Shown here: positions 54,016 to 62,336 of the stretch, in pieces
Layout of the letters: each line of letters begins with the position of its first letter
How positions within the stretch are numbered: the stretch's first letter is position 1
Assembly: GCF_001028175.1 (NCBI RefSeq)
Contig: NZ_AEJF01000068.1
Location: forward strand, 32,806 to 96,805
Length of the DNA stretch: 64,000 bases
Direction: 5' to 3'
Origin: Caballeronia mineralivorans PML1(12)
Lineage (GTDB): Bacteria; Pseudomonadota; Gammaproteobacteria; Burkholderiales; Burkholderiaceae
The notes under the pieces: generated by a model
The model's database searches: none
What the model was told of the DNA's origin: nothing
What the model saw: only the letters and a program-made list of their open reading frames with translations
Program-made: the position numbers and the translations under genes

Positions 54016-55101
54016 ATGTTTGTAAATAAGAACGGACCACGCCGCGGGCCCAATCTCAACGTCGTTTGCATCGCGACGGCGTGGCTGGCGGCGACCAATG
54101 GCGTCGCGCACGCGGACTCTTCACAGGCCGCGGCCGGCGCGGCGACGATTCAGACGTCGTCGGTGCAGATGTACGGGCTGATTGGCATGTATATCGACAG
54201 TTCGAAGTTAAGCACCACGCGTGCGAGCACGGTACAGGAAGGTGGCGGCGGGCTGACGACATCGTACTGGGGCGTGCGAGGCCGCGAGGATATCGGCGGC
54301 GGCAATGCGGTGATCTTTGCCCTCGAAAGCTTTTTCAGGCCGAATACCGGACAGCTCGGACGCAACACGACGGATGGCCTGTTTTCACGCAACGCGTATG
54401 TCGGCCTGACAGGTGCATACGGCACCTTCAAGCTGGGCGAGCAGACCAATCCGACCTATATTAACCAGCAACTAGTCAACCCGTTCGGCTCGTCGGTGGT
54501 GTTTTCGCCTTTGATCGTGCAGTCGTATACGGCCAGCTACAACAATACGCAGATCGGCGACACGGTCTGGCAAAACGCGATCGAGTACGTGTCACCCAGT
54601 TACGGCGGCCTCACGGGTACCGCGATCTATGGCGTCAGCAGTACGACCGGTCATCAGGGCCGCGACAACCTAGGCCTGCATCTGACGTATGCAAACGGAC
54701 CAGTGACAGCCGTGTTGTCTGCGCAGCGCGTGCGTACGGCAGCGGTCGCGCCTTCGACCGGGCAGTATCTGTATCTGGCCGGCGCCGCGTACGACGCAAC
54801 GTTCATCAAGATCTACGGTGCCGCAGAGACAACCAGTAACAACGATGTGGAGACCGGCTCGCATACGTATGAACTGGGTTTGTCCGTGCCGCTTTCGCCG
54901 TCGAACCTGATCCTCGCGGAGTGGGCGCGTACCCGGCATAGCGCGCCGCTCGACCGCGGCAACGTGCGCAATACTGGCACCGTCGCTTACGACTACATTC
55001 TGTCCAAGCGGACGCTGGTGTATGTGGTCTACTCGTACGACAAGCTGACAGCCAATCCGTCGGGCAGTACGTACGGAGTTGGCATGCAGCACACCTTCTA
55101 A
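54016..55101 (+). CDS. Burkholderia-type porin (2, left module)
   Basis: A 361-residue outer-membrane porin. From ATG 54016 (GGAGACG upstream) there is a signal peptide ending G-V-A-H-A, then SSVQMYGLIGMYIDSSKL, GVRGREDIGGGNAVIFALES and a C-terminal G-M-Q-H-T-F. It is more distant from the standard Burkholderia porin than the one at 34370. A frame to 53947 has no signal-like start. It lies tail to tail with the porin at 55177 (75 bp apart) and is the last gene of the left module. Confidence 0.92.
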   Translation: MFVNKNGPRRGPNLNVVCIATAWLAATNGVAHADSSQAAAGAATIQTSSVQMYGLIGMYIDSSKLSTTRASTVQEGGGGLTTSYWGVRGREDIGGGNAVIFALESFFRPNTGQLGRNTTDGLFSRNAYVGLTGAYGTFKLGEQTNPTYINQQLVNPFGSSVVFSPLIVQSYTASYNNTQIGDTVWQNAIEYVSPSYGGLTGTAIYGVSSTTGHQGRDNLGLHLTYANGPVTAVLSAQRVRTAAVAPSTGQYLYLAGAAYDATFIKIYGAAETTSNNDVETGSHTYELGLSVPLSPSNLILAEWARTRHSAPLDRGNVRNTGTVAYDYILSKRTLVYVVYSYDKLTANPSGSTYGVGMQHTF

Positions 55102-55176
55102 CAACGAGCGGGTATGGGATCGCCAGTAGGGTGCCAGCCGTGTGAAGCGGTTCGATCTACACAGGCAGTGCATCGA

Positions 55177-56211
55177 TCAAAACACATGATCGATGCCTAC
55201 CGTCACCGCCGTTTGTGAGTTTTTTCCAGTCGCGTTAAGCGTCGTCACCAGCGCGTTCTTGTACTTCGTGTAATCCATTTCGCCATAAAGAATCGTCCGC
55301 TTCGATAGCGAGTACGCGAGCGAAACGATCGACAAACCGCGTCGCGATGCCTTGTCGTTCGATACCTGGGTCTGGTAATAGCCGCCGATGAAGTTCCATG
55401 CAGGGCTGATCTGGTAGCTCAGTCCACCGAACGCGTTATGCGTGACGGTATGCGTGGCCGCTGCGTTCGCCTGATCCTCGGACATGAAACCGCCGGACAC
55501 GTTGAGCGCCCCGAACTTGAAGCCGATGCCGGCCATGTAGTAGTCGTCGCCCTGATAGGTGTTTCCGACCAGAAGATTGCGGTGCGATACGAGCCCGCCG
55601 ATGCTGAACGGCCCACTGGAATAGTTCATGCCGATGCCATGCGATGCGCCGCTGCTGAACGCTCCCGCGACGCCACCGAACGCATTCTCGACTTCGAGGC
55701 GAAACGGTCCATACGAGCCTTTGTACTTCACGTCATTGTTAAATCGCGTGCCGTCGGATGCCACCGTCAAAGGAATGAGCGGCGTGAAGTGAAAGTGAAA
55801 CGGATCGTAGATGCCGACGATGTCATGGGCGATCGTGTACTGCCGCCCCATGTCGATCGAACCATAGTTGCCGCCGACGCCGACAAAGGCCTGCCGGTTG
55901 AATTCGGTGCCGGTCGTGTTGTCGAACTGGCCATTGCCGAGATTGAAGCCGCTTTCGAGCAGGAAGTGCGCGCTCCACCCGCCGCCGAGATCCTCCACGC
56001 CTTGGAAATCGAGTTTGTTCGAGCTGAAATAGCCATTCGAATTCATCGTCGTGACGGCGCCACCCGATGCGCTGGCATTGGTCTGGTATCGAATGCCGCC
56101 ATCGACGGTACCGGCCAGCGACACGCTCGACTGCGCGGTCGCCGCTTCGCTCGCAACACCCAATACGCCCGACACGCTCAATGTCAGCCAACCAAACCAT
56201 CGATTTTTCAC
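55177..56211 (-). CDS. Burkholderia-type porin (3, right module)
   Basis: A 344-residue porin from GTG 56211 (GGAG 8 nt upstream), with a signal peptide ending A-A-T-A-Q-S, SSVSLAGTVDGGIRYQTNAS, LDFQGVEDLGGGWSAHFLLE and a C-terminal D-H-V-F. The GTG gives a shorter signal than the in-frame TTG at 56229. It lies downstream of the second DctA gene on the same strand, across a strong hairpin, and faces the left module's porin. Confidence 0.9.
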   Translation of the reverse strand: MKNRWFGWLTLSVSGVLGVASEAATAQSSVSLAGTVDGGIRYQTNASASGGAVTTMNSNGYFSSNKLDFQGVEDLGGGWSAHFLLESGFNLGNGQFDNTTGTEFNRQAFVGVGGNYGSIDMGRQYTIAHDIVGIYDPFHFHFTPLIPLTVASDGTRFNNDVKYKGSYGPFRLEVENAFGGVAGAFSSGASHGIGMNYSSGPFSIGGLVSHRNLLVGNTYQGDDYYMAGIGFKFGALNVSGGFMSEDQANAAATHTVTHNAFGGLSYQISPAWNFIGGYYQTQVSNDKASRRGLSIVSLAYSLSKRTILYGEMDYTKYKNALVTTLNATGKNSQTAVTVGIDHVF

Positions 56212-56342
56212 AGCATTGTCTCCAGTCAAAGTCTTGGCCGGCCGGTCCGCATTCGCGTTTTCCGGTCGGTATTTTTTTATTTGGAATGCGAACTATAAGA
56301 GAACGATGTCCTCATTCGATTCGTGAACCTATGAGTCGGGTC

Positions 56343-56377
56343 TGCACGATTCCATCAGCCAACGATGGAATCGTGCA
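56343..56377 (-). terminator. 14-bp stem-loop directly after the second dctA-type gene
   Basis: TGCACGATTCCATC (56343-56356) and GATGGAATCGTGCA (56364-56377) are a perfect 14-bp stem with a 7-nt loop. It starts 3 nt after the carrier gene's stop on the minus strand. No U-run follows, so it may act as an mRNA stabiliser or attenuator between carrier and porin rather than a true terminator. Confidence 0.55.
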
Positions 56378-56379
56378 CC

Positions 56380-57732
56380 TCACTGTCCCGCGCCGTTCAT
56401 CTGTTGTTTCAACGCGCCGATTGGTGCATCGGCCTCCTTGTAGCCGATGTTCAGTTCAGCGCGAAGCGTGCTGTGGTCGAGCGCCTTTTCCCAGTTCGCG
56501 ATGACGATGGTCGCGACGCTGTTGCCGACGATATTCGTGAACACGAAGGCAGATGACATGGCTCGATGAATGCCGAGAACCAGCGCGATCGATGCCACCG
56601 GGATCGAGTTCGTGGCCGCGAGCGTTGCCGCCAGCACGGCGATCGCCGCGCCCGACACGCCCGCCGCGCCCTTCGACGTCAGCAGCAGCACCGCCAGCAA
56701 TACGAGTTGAGCATGCCAGGTCATGGGCACATTGGTCGCCTGGGCAAGGAAGATCGCGGTGGCCGCAAAGTAGAGGCAGGTGCCGTCGTGATTGAACGTG
56801 TAGGCGGTCGGCAATACGAGCCCGACGACAGATTTCTCGCAACCGAGCCGTTCGAGCTTGTCGATCAACTGCGGGAAGACGGTTTCCGACGAGCTTGTGC
56901 CCAGCACCAGCAGCAGTTCAGCGCCGATATAACGCATCAGCTTGAGCAGGCTGAAGCCGTTCACGCGAGCGATCGGCCACAGCACGATAATGAAAAAAAG
57001 CGCACAGGTCAGATAGAACTCGAGAATCAGCTTGCCGAGCGACAGCAACGTGCCGAAGCCGAACTTGCCGACCGTGAACGCGATCGCGCCGAACGCCGCG
57101 ATCGGCGCAACCTTCATCGTCAGGCCGATGATCCAGAACAGCGCCGACGAAATACTGTCGATCACATTCAGCACCGGCGCGGCACGCTCGCCGATGGCAG
57201 CGAGGCCAAGTGCGAAAAGCACGGAGAAAAACAGCACCTGCAGGATGTCGCCGGTGGCGAACGCACTGATGGCGGTTCGCGGTATCACATTGAGCAGGAA
57301 CGCACTGGTCGAAACGACGTGATGCGCCTGCGACACGTAGGTGTCCACCATGCCCGATGGGACATCCTGCATGTTGACGTTCATTCCCGCGCCGGGTTTC
57401 AGCACGTTAATGGTCACAAGACCGATTACGAGGGCAAGCGACGTCACGACTTCAAAGTAGAACAGCGCCTTGATCGCGACACGGCCCACTTTCTTCAGGT
57501 CGTTTGCACCGGCGATGCCGCTGCAAACGGTACAAAAGATAATCGGGCCGATCAGCATCTGGATGACGCGGATGAACGCATCGCCAAGCGGCTGCATGTC
57601 GACGCCCACGCCCGGATAGAAATACCCGAGCGCAACGCCAATGACCATGCCGGCCAGCACCTGGAACGACAGGTCCCGGTAGAACGGCCGGCGCCGGCCC
57701 GGATGGGTCGGGGCTTTACCAGGTAAGGTCAT
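56380..57732 (-). CDS. DctA-type dicarboxylate symporter (right module)
   Basis: A 450-residue DAACS carrier from ATG 57732 (AAGGAGACAAG upstream). It has [34 protein letters not shown] and LLTSKGAAGVSGAAI, but the substrate motif reads AYTFNHDGTCLY where DctA has S-F-N-x-D-G-T-x-I. It is a clear paralogue of the carrier at 52593, with a changed substrate loop that suggests a different dicarboxylate or tricarboxylate. The next gene upstream encodes the dihydroxyphthalate-decarboxylase-like protein. Confidence 0.92.
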   Translation of the reverse strand: MTLPGKAPTHPGRRRPFYRDLSFQVLAGMVIGVALGYFYPGVGVDMQPLGDAFIRVIQMLIGPIIFCTVCSGIAGANDLKKVGRVAIKALFYFEVVTSLALVIGLVTINVLKPGAGMNVNMQDVPSGMVDTYVSQAHHVVSTSAFLLNVIPRTAISAFATGDILQVLFFSVLFALGLAAIGERAAPVLNVIDSISSALFWIIGLTMKVAPIAAFGAIAFTVGKFGFGTLLSLGKLILEFYLTCALFFIIVLWPIARVNGFSLLKLMRYIGAELLLVLGTSSSETVFPQLIDKLERLGCEKSVVGLVLPTAYTFNHDGTCLYFAATAIFLAQATNVPMTWHAQLVLLAVLLLTSKGAAGVSGAAIAVLAATLAATNSIPVASIALVLGIHRAMSSAFVFTNIVGNSVATIVIANWEKALDHSTLRAELNIGYKEADAPIGALKQQMNGAGQ

Positions 57733-57825
57733 CTTGTCTCCTTCAGGAAAGCGCGGCGGATCCGTTGTCCGCACATGCTTGAGTGGATGCTTCGGCGTAG
57801 GGCGCGCGCTATCGCGCTGCTGTGC

Positions 57826-58734
57826 TTAAAGCGCAGCGTCTCCCAGAACCTCGATGCAGTCGGCGAAAATTTCGTCGACGCTCAAGCTGCGCGGCAACAG
57901 TTTTTGGTGCGCGCAGAATTCCAGTATTTCCTCGAGTGGCGCACGCAAGGCAGTCACGCCGAACGGCAGCTTATCCGGTTTGCCCGGTGTCGCGGCGACG
58001 GACGCCTTGCCACGCCTGAGCAGTTCATACACCGCCCGCAGCGCTTGCGGATGTTGCTCGATGACTTCGCGCTTCATCGCGACTACGTGATTGACCGGTA
58101 CGTATCGATGGATCTCGTACCAGGCCGCATCGGCCGCGGCGGGGTCGGGAATCAGCGTCTCGAGACCGGGTTCGTCAGGCAGATCGTTGCCGAGAATCGC
58201 CGCATCGAGTTCACCGGCACGCAGCATCGACAGCAGTTCCTGTCCGGGCGCCGCGCGGCGTACGAACGGCGGATCGCGATATTCCTCCAGATGCGAGCCT
58301 TCGAACGTGACCCAGTCGATCGTTTCGACCGGCACGCCGTAAGTCTGCGCGAGAATCGCGCGCACCCACATGCCGGTGGTTTGCGAATAGGCGCGCACGC
58401 CGACTCTGGCGCGCGAGAGATTGTCGACGCTTAGCTTGCCGCGCTGTGCGTTATAGATAATGCAGCCCTGCTGAAAACGTGCGGCGACGACGGCCGGTAG
58501 CAGCACCACCGGTTTGTTGTACGCCTTCGCCTGCAGATACGTGACGATCGCCAGCTCGCTGACATCAAACGCCTGAGTCCGTGCCATAGGCGCGAACGCG
58601 CGATGAATCGGCTCGACTTCGCTGAACACGAGTTCGAGCGAAGGATCGGCAATGGCGCCTGATTTCAAGCCGCTTGTATGCGGATAGGTTTTCAATGCGG
58701 CCGACAGGCGCAAACGTGACAGGTCCTGACTCAT
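57826..58734 (-). CDS. 4,5-dihydroxyphthalate decarboxylase-like / periplasmic-binding-fold protein without signal peptide
   Basis: A 302-residue protein from ATG 58734 (GGAG 9 nt upstream). The N-terminus (LRLSAALKTYPHTSGLKSGA, then FSEVEPIHRAFAPMARTQAF and SELAIVTYLQAKAYNKPVVL) matches the Pht5 / 4,5-dihydroxyphthalate decarboxylase family, a periplasmic-binding-protein fold used as an enzyme. No signal peptide is present, so it is cytoplasmic. It lies 26 bp after the amidohydrolase stop and 94 bp before the carrier. It may decarboxylate an aromatic dicarboxylate, or may bind it; the sequence does not decide. Confidence 0.82.
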   Translation of the reverse strand: MSQDLSRLRLSAALKTYPHTSGLKSGAIADPSLELVFSEVEPIHRAFAPMARTQAFDVSELAIVTYLQAKAYNKPVVLLPAVVAARFQQGCIIYNAQRGKLSVDNLSRARVGVRAYSQTTGMWVRAILAQTYGVPVETIDWVTFEGSHLEEYRDPPFVRRAAPGQELLSMLRAGELDAAILGNDLPDEPGLETLIPDPAAADAAWYEIHRYVPVNHVVAMKREVIEQHPQALRAVYELLRRGKASVAATPGKPDKLPFGVTALRAPLEEILEFCAHQKLLPRSLSVDEIFADCIEVLGDAAL

Positions 58735-58760
58735 GTGCGAAGACTCCGTGGCTTGGCGGC

Positions 58761-59612
58761 TCAATTCGCAAGCGCCGGATAGATCGTACGCGCCGTGCCG
58801 CCGAAGATCGCCGCGAGCGCGTCGGCTGGCAGTATCGACAGGCTGTCGCGTGCCTCGGCGAGCAAATCAGGTAGAGAGCCTTCCGCCGCCGGGAAGTTCG
58901 AGCCCCATGCGATTCGAGCCGCGCCGAATTCAGCCAGCACGCGCTGGAAAAAAGCGGCGGGCGTCGACGCGCCGCGTGACGCTTCGCGAATGGTCCGGTT
59001 GGTCAGCTTCAGGAAGACGCCCGGATGGGCGACCAGGCTGAATAGCGGCGCAGCCTCCGCATACGGTGGCCCGCCGGCGAGGTCGGGACGCGCGAGGTGA
59101 TCGAGCAGCACGCGGATGTCGGGGAAGCGGGCCAGCATGTTGAGCAGGGCGGGAATGCCCAGTGCGGTCATTTGAAGACAAACCGGAATTGCATGCCGTT
59201 GTGCGTATTCCCATGCCGGGAACGAACGTTCGTCGTCGAGCCAGCCGGCCTGGCCCGGCATCGTGGTGCCGGTTGTGAAAAGACGCAGCCCGCTTAGCCC
59301 GGCATCGAGCCAGCGTTGCATCTGCGTGATCGAGTCGGCCGAGAGCACATCGATGGAAAACACGCCGCTGAAGCGGTCCGGGTGTGCCTGCACCGCGTCG
59401 ACCACATAACTATTGTCGTTGCCGTAGACCGTCGAAGCCTGTACTACGATCGCGCGGTCGATCTCTGCAGCGTCCATTGCCGCGAGCAATGCCTCAAAGC
59501 TGACCGGCCGCTCGACCGACCATTCCGACTGATGACCGCCGACCGGCGCAAGCGGATAACGCTTTGTATCCGCGGCAATTACATGGGTGTGGGTATCGAC
59601 CACAAAGGTCAT
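58761..59612 (-). CDS. Metal-dependent amidohydrolase (right module)
   Basis: A 283-residue amidohydrolase-2 family TIM barrel from ATG 59612 (AGGAG upstream). It has HxH at residues 8-10 (VDTHTHV), AIVVQASTVYGNDNSYVVDA, LLDHLARPDL and the last strand AWGSNFPAAEG. The last motif has Asn where LigI-type enzymes have the catalytic Asp (G-T-D-W-P). Subgroups with S-N-F-P exist in this family, so the enzyme may be active with altered metal use. It is the first gene of the right module, divergent from the double-HTH LysR. Confidence 0.85.
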   Translation of the reverse strand: MTFVVDTHTHVIAADTKRYPLAPVGGHQSEWSVERPVSFEALLAAMDAAEIDRAIVVQASTVYGNDNSYVVDAVQAHPDRFSGVFSIDVLSADSITQMQRWLDAGLSGLRLFTTGTTMPGQAGWLDDERSFPAWEYAQRHAIPVCLQMTALGIPALLNMLARFPDIRVLLDHLARPDLAGGPPYAEAAPLFSLVAHPGVFLKLTNRTIREASRGASTPAAFFQRVLAEFGAARIAWGSNFPAAEGSLPDLLAEARDSLSILPADALAAIFGGTARTIYPALAN

Positions 59613-59767
59613 GAGAAAACTCCTGTCTGAAAGACTCGCGCTTCGAATAGCCGTCACTTTAAGTTCGGTTCAGCTGGTTTGCTTAATATGAACTGCGTCC
59701 AGGGACATAAGTTTTTGTTAATCTCATGGTTTACGACGAGAATACGGACGCAGGGAGAAAGGTTCAG

Positions 59768-60982
59768 ATGAATGACGATTCGGCCCGCTTGCGGCGTCTG
59801 TTTCTTTTCGATGCGGTGTGCGACGCCGGCGGCATCGGGCAGGCCGCAGCGAGGGCGGGGCGTTCGCAGCCCGCGGTCAGTCTCGCGATCGGCAAGCTGG
59901 AGGCGAGCTTCGGCGTGACCCTGTTCGAGCGCGGCTACGGCGGTAGCGAACTCACAACGGAAGGCGCAATCCTGCATCGGCGGGTGAAGCGGATGCTCAG
60001 CCAGATCGAGCAAACCGTGGCCGAATTGCTCGGTGGCGTCGAAATGCCGTCGCGCGCGGTCAGCAGCGTGTGCCGGCACCTGACGGATGCGCAAGTACGG
60101 TGTCATATCGCGATCGCACATCGGGGCTCGGCGTCCGAAGCCGCACAGCAACTTGGCATTTCGCCGCCGGCGGTGCATCGCGCCGCGCGCGAACTCGAAC
60201 GCACGGTCGGCATGACCTTGTACCGGCGGCGCGTGCATAGCGTGTCGGCGAACCCGGCCGGCGTCGAGTTCGCACGCCGTCTGAGCCTTGCGTTGTACGA
60301 AATCGTGCAGGCCGGTGAAGAGCTTTCGTCCGCGCGCGGCCAGCTCACCGGAAGGGTCGCGATCGGCGTGCTGCCGATGTTGCCGCCGCGCCTCGTGGCC
60401 CGCGCAACGCAGCGCTTATTGCGCAGCCACCCGCACGCAACCGTGACGCTCCAGGAAGGATCACATGCGGCACTCCTGACAGATCTGCGCTTCGGCGCGA
60501 TCGACGCAATCGTCGGCGCGTTGCGCGAGCCCCGCCTGTCGGGTGCGGTGATCGAAACCGGATTGTTCGAGGACCCGTACGTCGTAGCGGTCCGCAAAGG
60601 GCACCGGCTGGCGGCTCAGTCCGTTATTTCCGCCGCCGATCTTGCGGCGTTCGACTGGGTCGCGCCGCAACCCGGCATGCCGCGGCGCGTGGTGATCGAC
60701 GCGATGCTGTCGAGGTTGCCGCGCCGTCCACGGCTTGTGGTGGAGACCAGTTCGCTCGCCATGATCATGGCGATGCTAATGGAAAGCGATTGCATCACCT
60801 TGTTGTCGAGATCGCAGATCCGGCAGGCTTATCCCGGCGACGAGCTGGTCGCATTGGACGTTGCCACATCCGGCGCGGGACGGACTGTCGGCTTGACGAC
60901 GCGCCATGACTGGCTGGCCACGGAGGTGCAGGAGGCCTTTCTTGCGCAACTGCGCGAGGAGTCGCTGCAGGAGGTGCTTTGA
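59768..60982 (+). CDS. LysR-type regulator with two tandem helix-turn-helix domains
   Basis: A 404-residue regulator, about 100 residues longer than a normal LysR. HTH 1 is at residues 8-66 (FDAVCDAGGIGQAAARAGRS, QPAVSLAIGKLEASFGVTLF) and HTH 2 at 104-166 (HIAIAHRGSASEAAQQLGIS, PPAVHRAARELERTVGMTLY). An ordinary LysR effector domain follows (~190-395: VAIGVLPMLPPRLVARATQR, LRFGAIDAIVGALREP). A purine-rich ribosome site precedes ATG 59768. It is divergent from the right-module amidohydrolase and probably controls that operon. Confidence 0.9.
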   Translation: MNDDSARLRRLFLFDAVCDAGGIGQAAARAGRSQPAVSLAIGKLEASFGVTLFERGYGGSELTTEGAILHRRVKRMLSQIEQTVAELLGGVEMPSRAVSSVCRHLTDAQVRCHIAIAHRGSASEAAQQLGISPPAVHRAARELERTVGMTLYRRRVHSVSANPAGVEFARRLSLALYEIVQAGEELSSARGQLTGRVAIGVLPMLPPRLVARATQRLLRSHPHATVTLQEGSHAALLTDLRFGAIDAIVGALREPRLSGAVIETGLFEDPYVVAVRKGHRLAAQSVISAADLAAFDWVAPQPGMPRRVVIDAMLSRLPRRPRLVVETSSLAMIMAMLMESDCITLLSRSQIRQAYPGDELVALDVATSGAGRTVGLTTRHDWLATEVQEAFLAQLREESLQEVL

Positions 60983-61045
60983 ACGCGGCACGTATCTGAG
61001 CGACCCGACTGATGCTGCGGACCTTACCCAACGGTCTCAGCAACG

Positions 61046-62287
61046 TCACCGTGCCTGCGCGAGCAATTCGATCAACGCATTCGCGACTACCTTGCTCGCG
61101 AGCGGCAGCGTGTCCAGCGGGACGCGCTCGTCTGCGCGATGCCCGTTGGCTTCGAGCAGCGAGCGCGGCCCGGCGCCGTACATGATCGTCGGTACGCCGG
61201 CTTCGACATAGAGACGCGCGTCGGCGTAAAGCGGCACGCCATTGGTCGGCACGACTTCTCCCATCACCGCGCTCGCCTCGCGGCAGAAGATTTCTGCGAG
61301 CCGCTCGGCACCCGGAACTGGCATGAACGGGCGCGCGAGAAGTATCCGCGTGATTTCGGTGCGGATACCCGGCAAGGTCGCGGCGCTCGCTTCAATCAGC
61401 GCCCGCAATTCCGCTTCGACCGCGCCCGGCTGCTCCTCCGGGATGATCCGGCGGTCCAGGCGGAACGTCACTTCGTCGGGCACGACGTTGGTATTGATCC
61501 CGCCGTCGATCAGTCCCACGACGAGTGTCGGCGTCTCGATACCGGTCACATTCGAACGGCGCAGCGCGAGCGTTGCACGGTACGCGTAGAGGTCCGCGAG
61601 AATGTGCGTCGCGGCCTCGAGTGCATCGTGCCCGGTGTCGGGGCGTGCCGCGTGCGCGGACTTGCCGAGCACCTTCACTTCCAGATGCAGGCAGCCGTTG
61701 TGCGCGATCGTCACATGATGCGAGAACGACGCGCAGACCGCGAAATCGGGGCGCGTGATGCCCTCGGCGAGCAGCCAGCCGGGACCTGTCAGGCCGCCCG
61801 TTTCCTCGTCGTAGGTGAAGTGCAGTTCGACCGTTCCGGCGAGCGGCGCACCACAGTCCTTCAACGCGCGAAGCGCGTAGGCGTAGGTCGCGAAGTCCGA
61901 CTTCGACACCGCCGCGCCGCGTCCGTACATCCAGCCGTCGCGCACCTCGGCGCCGTATGGATCGGTGCTCCAGCCGCCGCCCGCGGGCACGACGTCGCCG
62001 TGGGCGTTGAGTGCGACCGTAGGCCCGGGGCCGAAGCGTTCGCGAACCACTATGTTGATCACGCTTTGCATGCCGTGGCGCGCAACCACTTCATCGGGCA
62101 CGCGGTGGCGTTCCACCGTGAAGCCAAGCGCTTCCATTTCGCGGGCGGCCAGTTCACCGTGCGGTGCGCAGTCGCCCGGCGGGTTGTCGGAGGGACAGCG
62201 TACGAGTGCGGCGAGCAAAGCCTGCTGAGCCTCGCGATGGGCATCGATCCAGACGGCGATGCGTGCTTTCAAGTCGGTATGGGTCAT
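61046..62287 (-). CDS. M20-family amidohydrolase/peptidase (ArgE/DapE-like)
   Basis: A 413-residue M20 metallopeptidase-fold enzyme with metal motif H-G-D (LNAHGDVVPAGGGW), the Glu pair in YDEETGG, PDTGHDALEAATHI and a dimerisation domain in between. The usual metal-bridging Asp in GRG-x-x-D-x-K is shifted: the segment reads GRGAAVSKSDF, with Asp four residues later. It probably deacylates an N-acyl amino acid or a related amide. It lies 49 bp before the next minus-strand flavoprotein gene's end, so the two may be one operon. Confidence 0.87.
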   Translation of the reverse strand: MTHTDLKARIAVWIDAHREAQQALLAALVRCPSDNPPGDCAPHGELAAREMEALGFTVERHRVPDEVVARHGMQSVINIVVRERFGPGPTVALNAHGDVVPAGGGWSTDPYGAEVRDGWMYGRGAAVSKSDFATYAYALRALKDCGAPLAGTVELHFTYDEETGGLTGPGWLLAEGITRPDFAVCASFSHHVTIAHNGCLHLEVKVLGKSAHAARPDTGHDALEAATHILADLYAYRATLALRRSNVTGIETPTLVVGLIDGGINTNVVPDEVTFRLDRRIIPEEQPGAVEAELRALIEASAATLPGIRTEITRILLARPFMPVPGAERLAEIFCREASAVMGEVVPTNGVPLYADARLYVEAGVPTIMYGAGPRSLLEANGHRADERVPLDTLPLASKVVANALIELLAQAR

Positions 62288-62336
62288 GGGCGGTCGAGTC
62301 GTTCAGGGGGAGTCGGGAAATGACGCTTCCAGGCGT

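Noticed and set aside
56566..57726. A 386-codon plus-strand frame opposite the second DctA-type gene
   Set aside because: Same reason: the antisense of a membrane carrier gives a hydrophilic Arg/His/Gln/Asp-rich frame with no domain.
59613..59767. GTTCA...TGAAC inverted repeat in the right-module LysR/amidohydrolase gap as an operator
   Set aside because: Arms are only 5 bp with a long spacer, too weak to report as a site.
61139..62323. A 394-codon plus-strand frame opposite the M20 gene
   Set aside because: No domain or ribosome site, and the minus strand has clear metal-site motifs.
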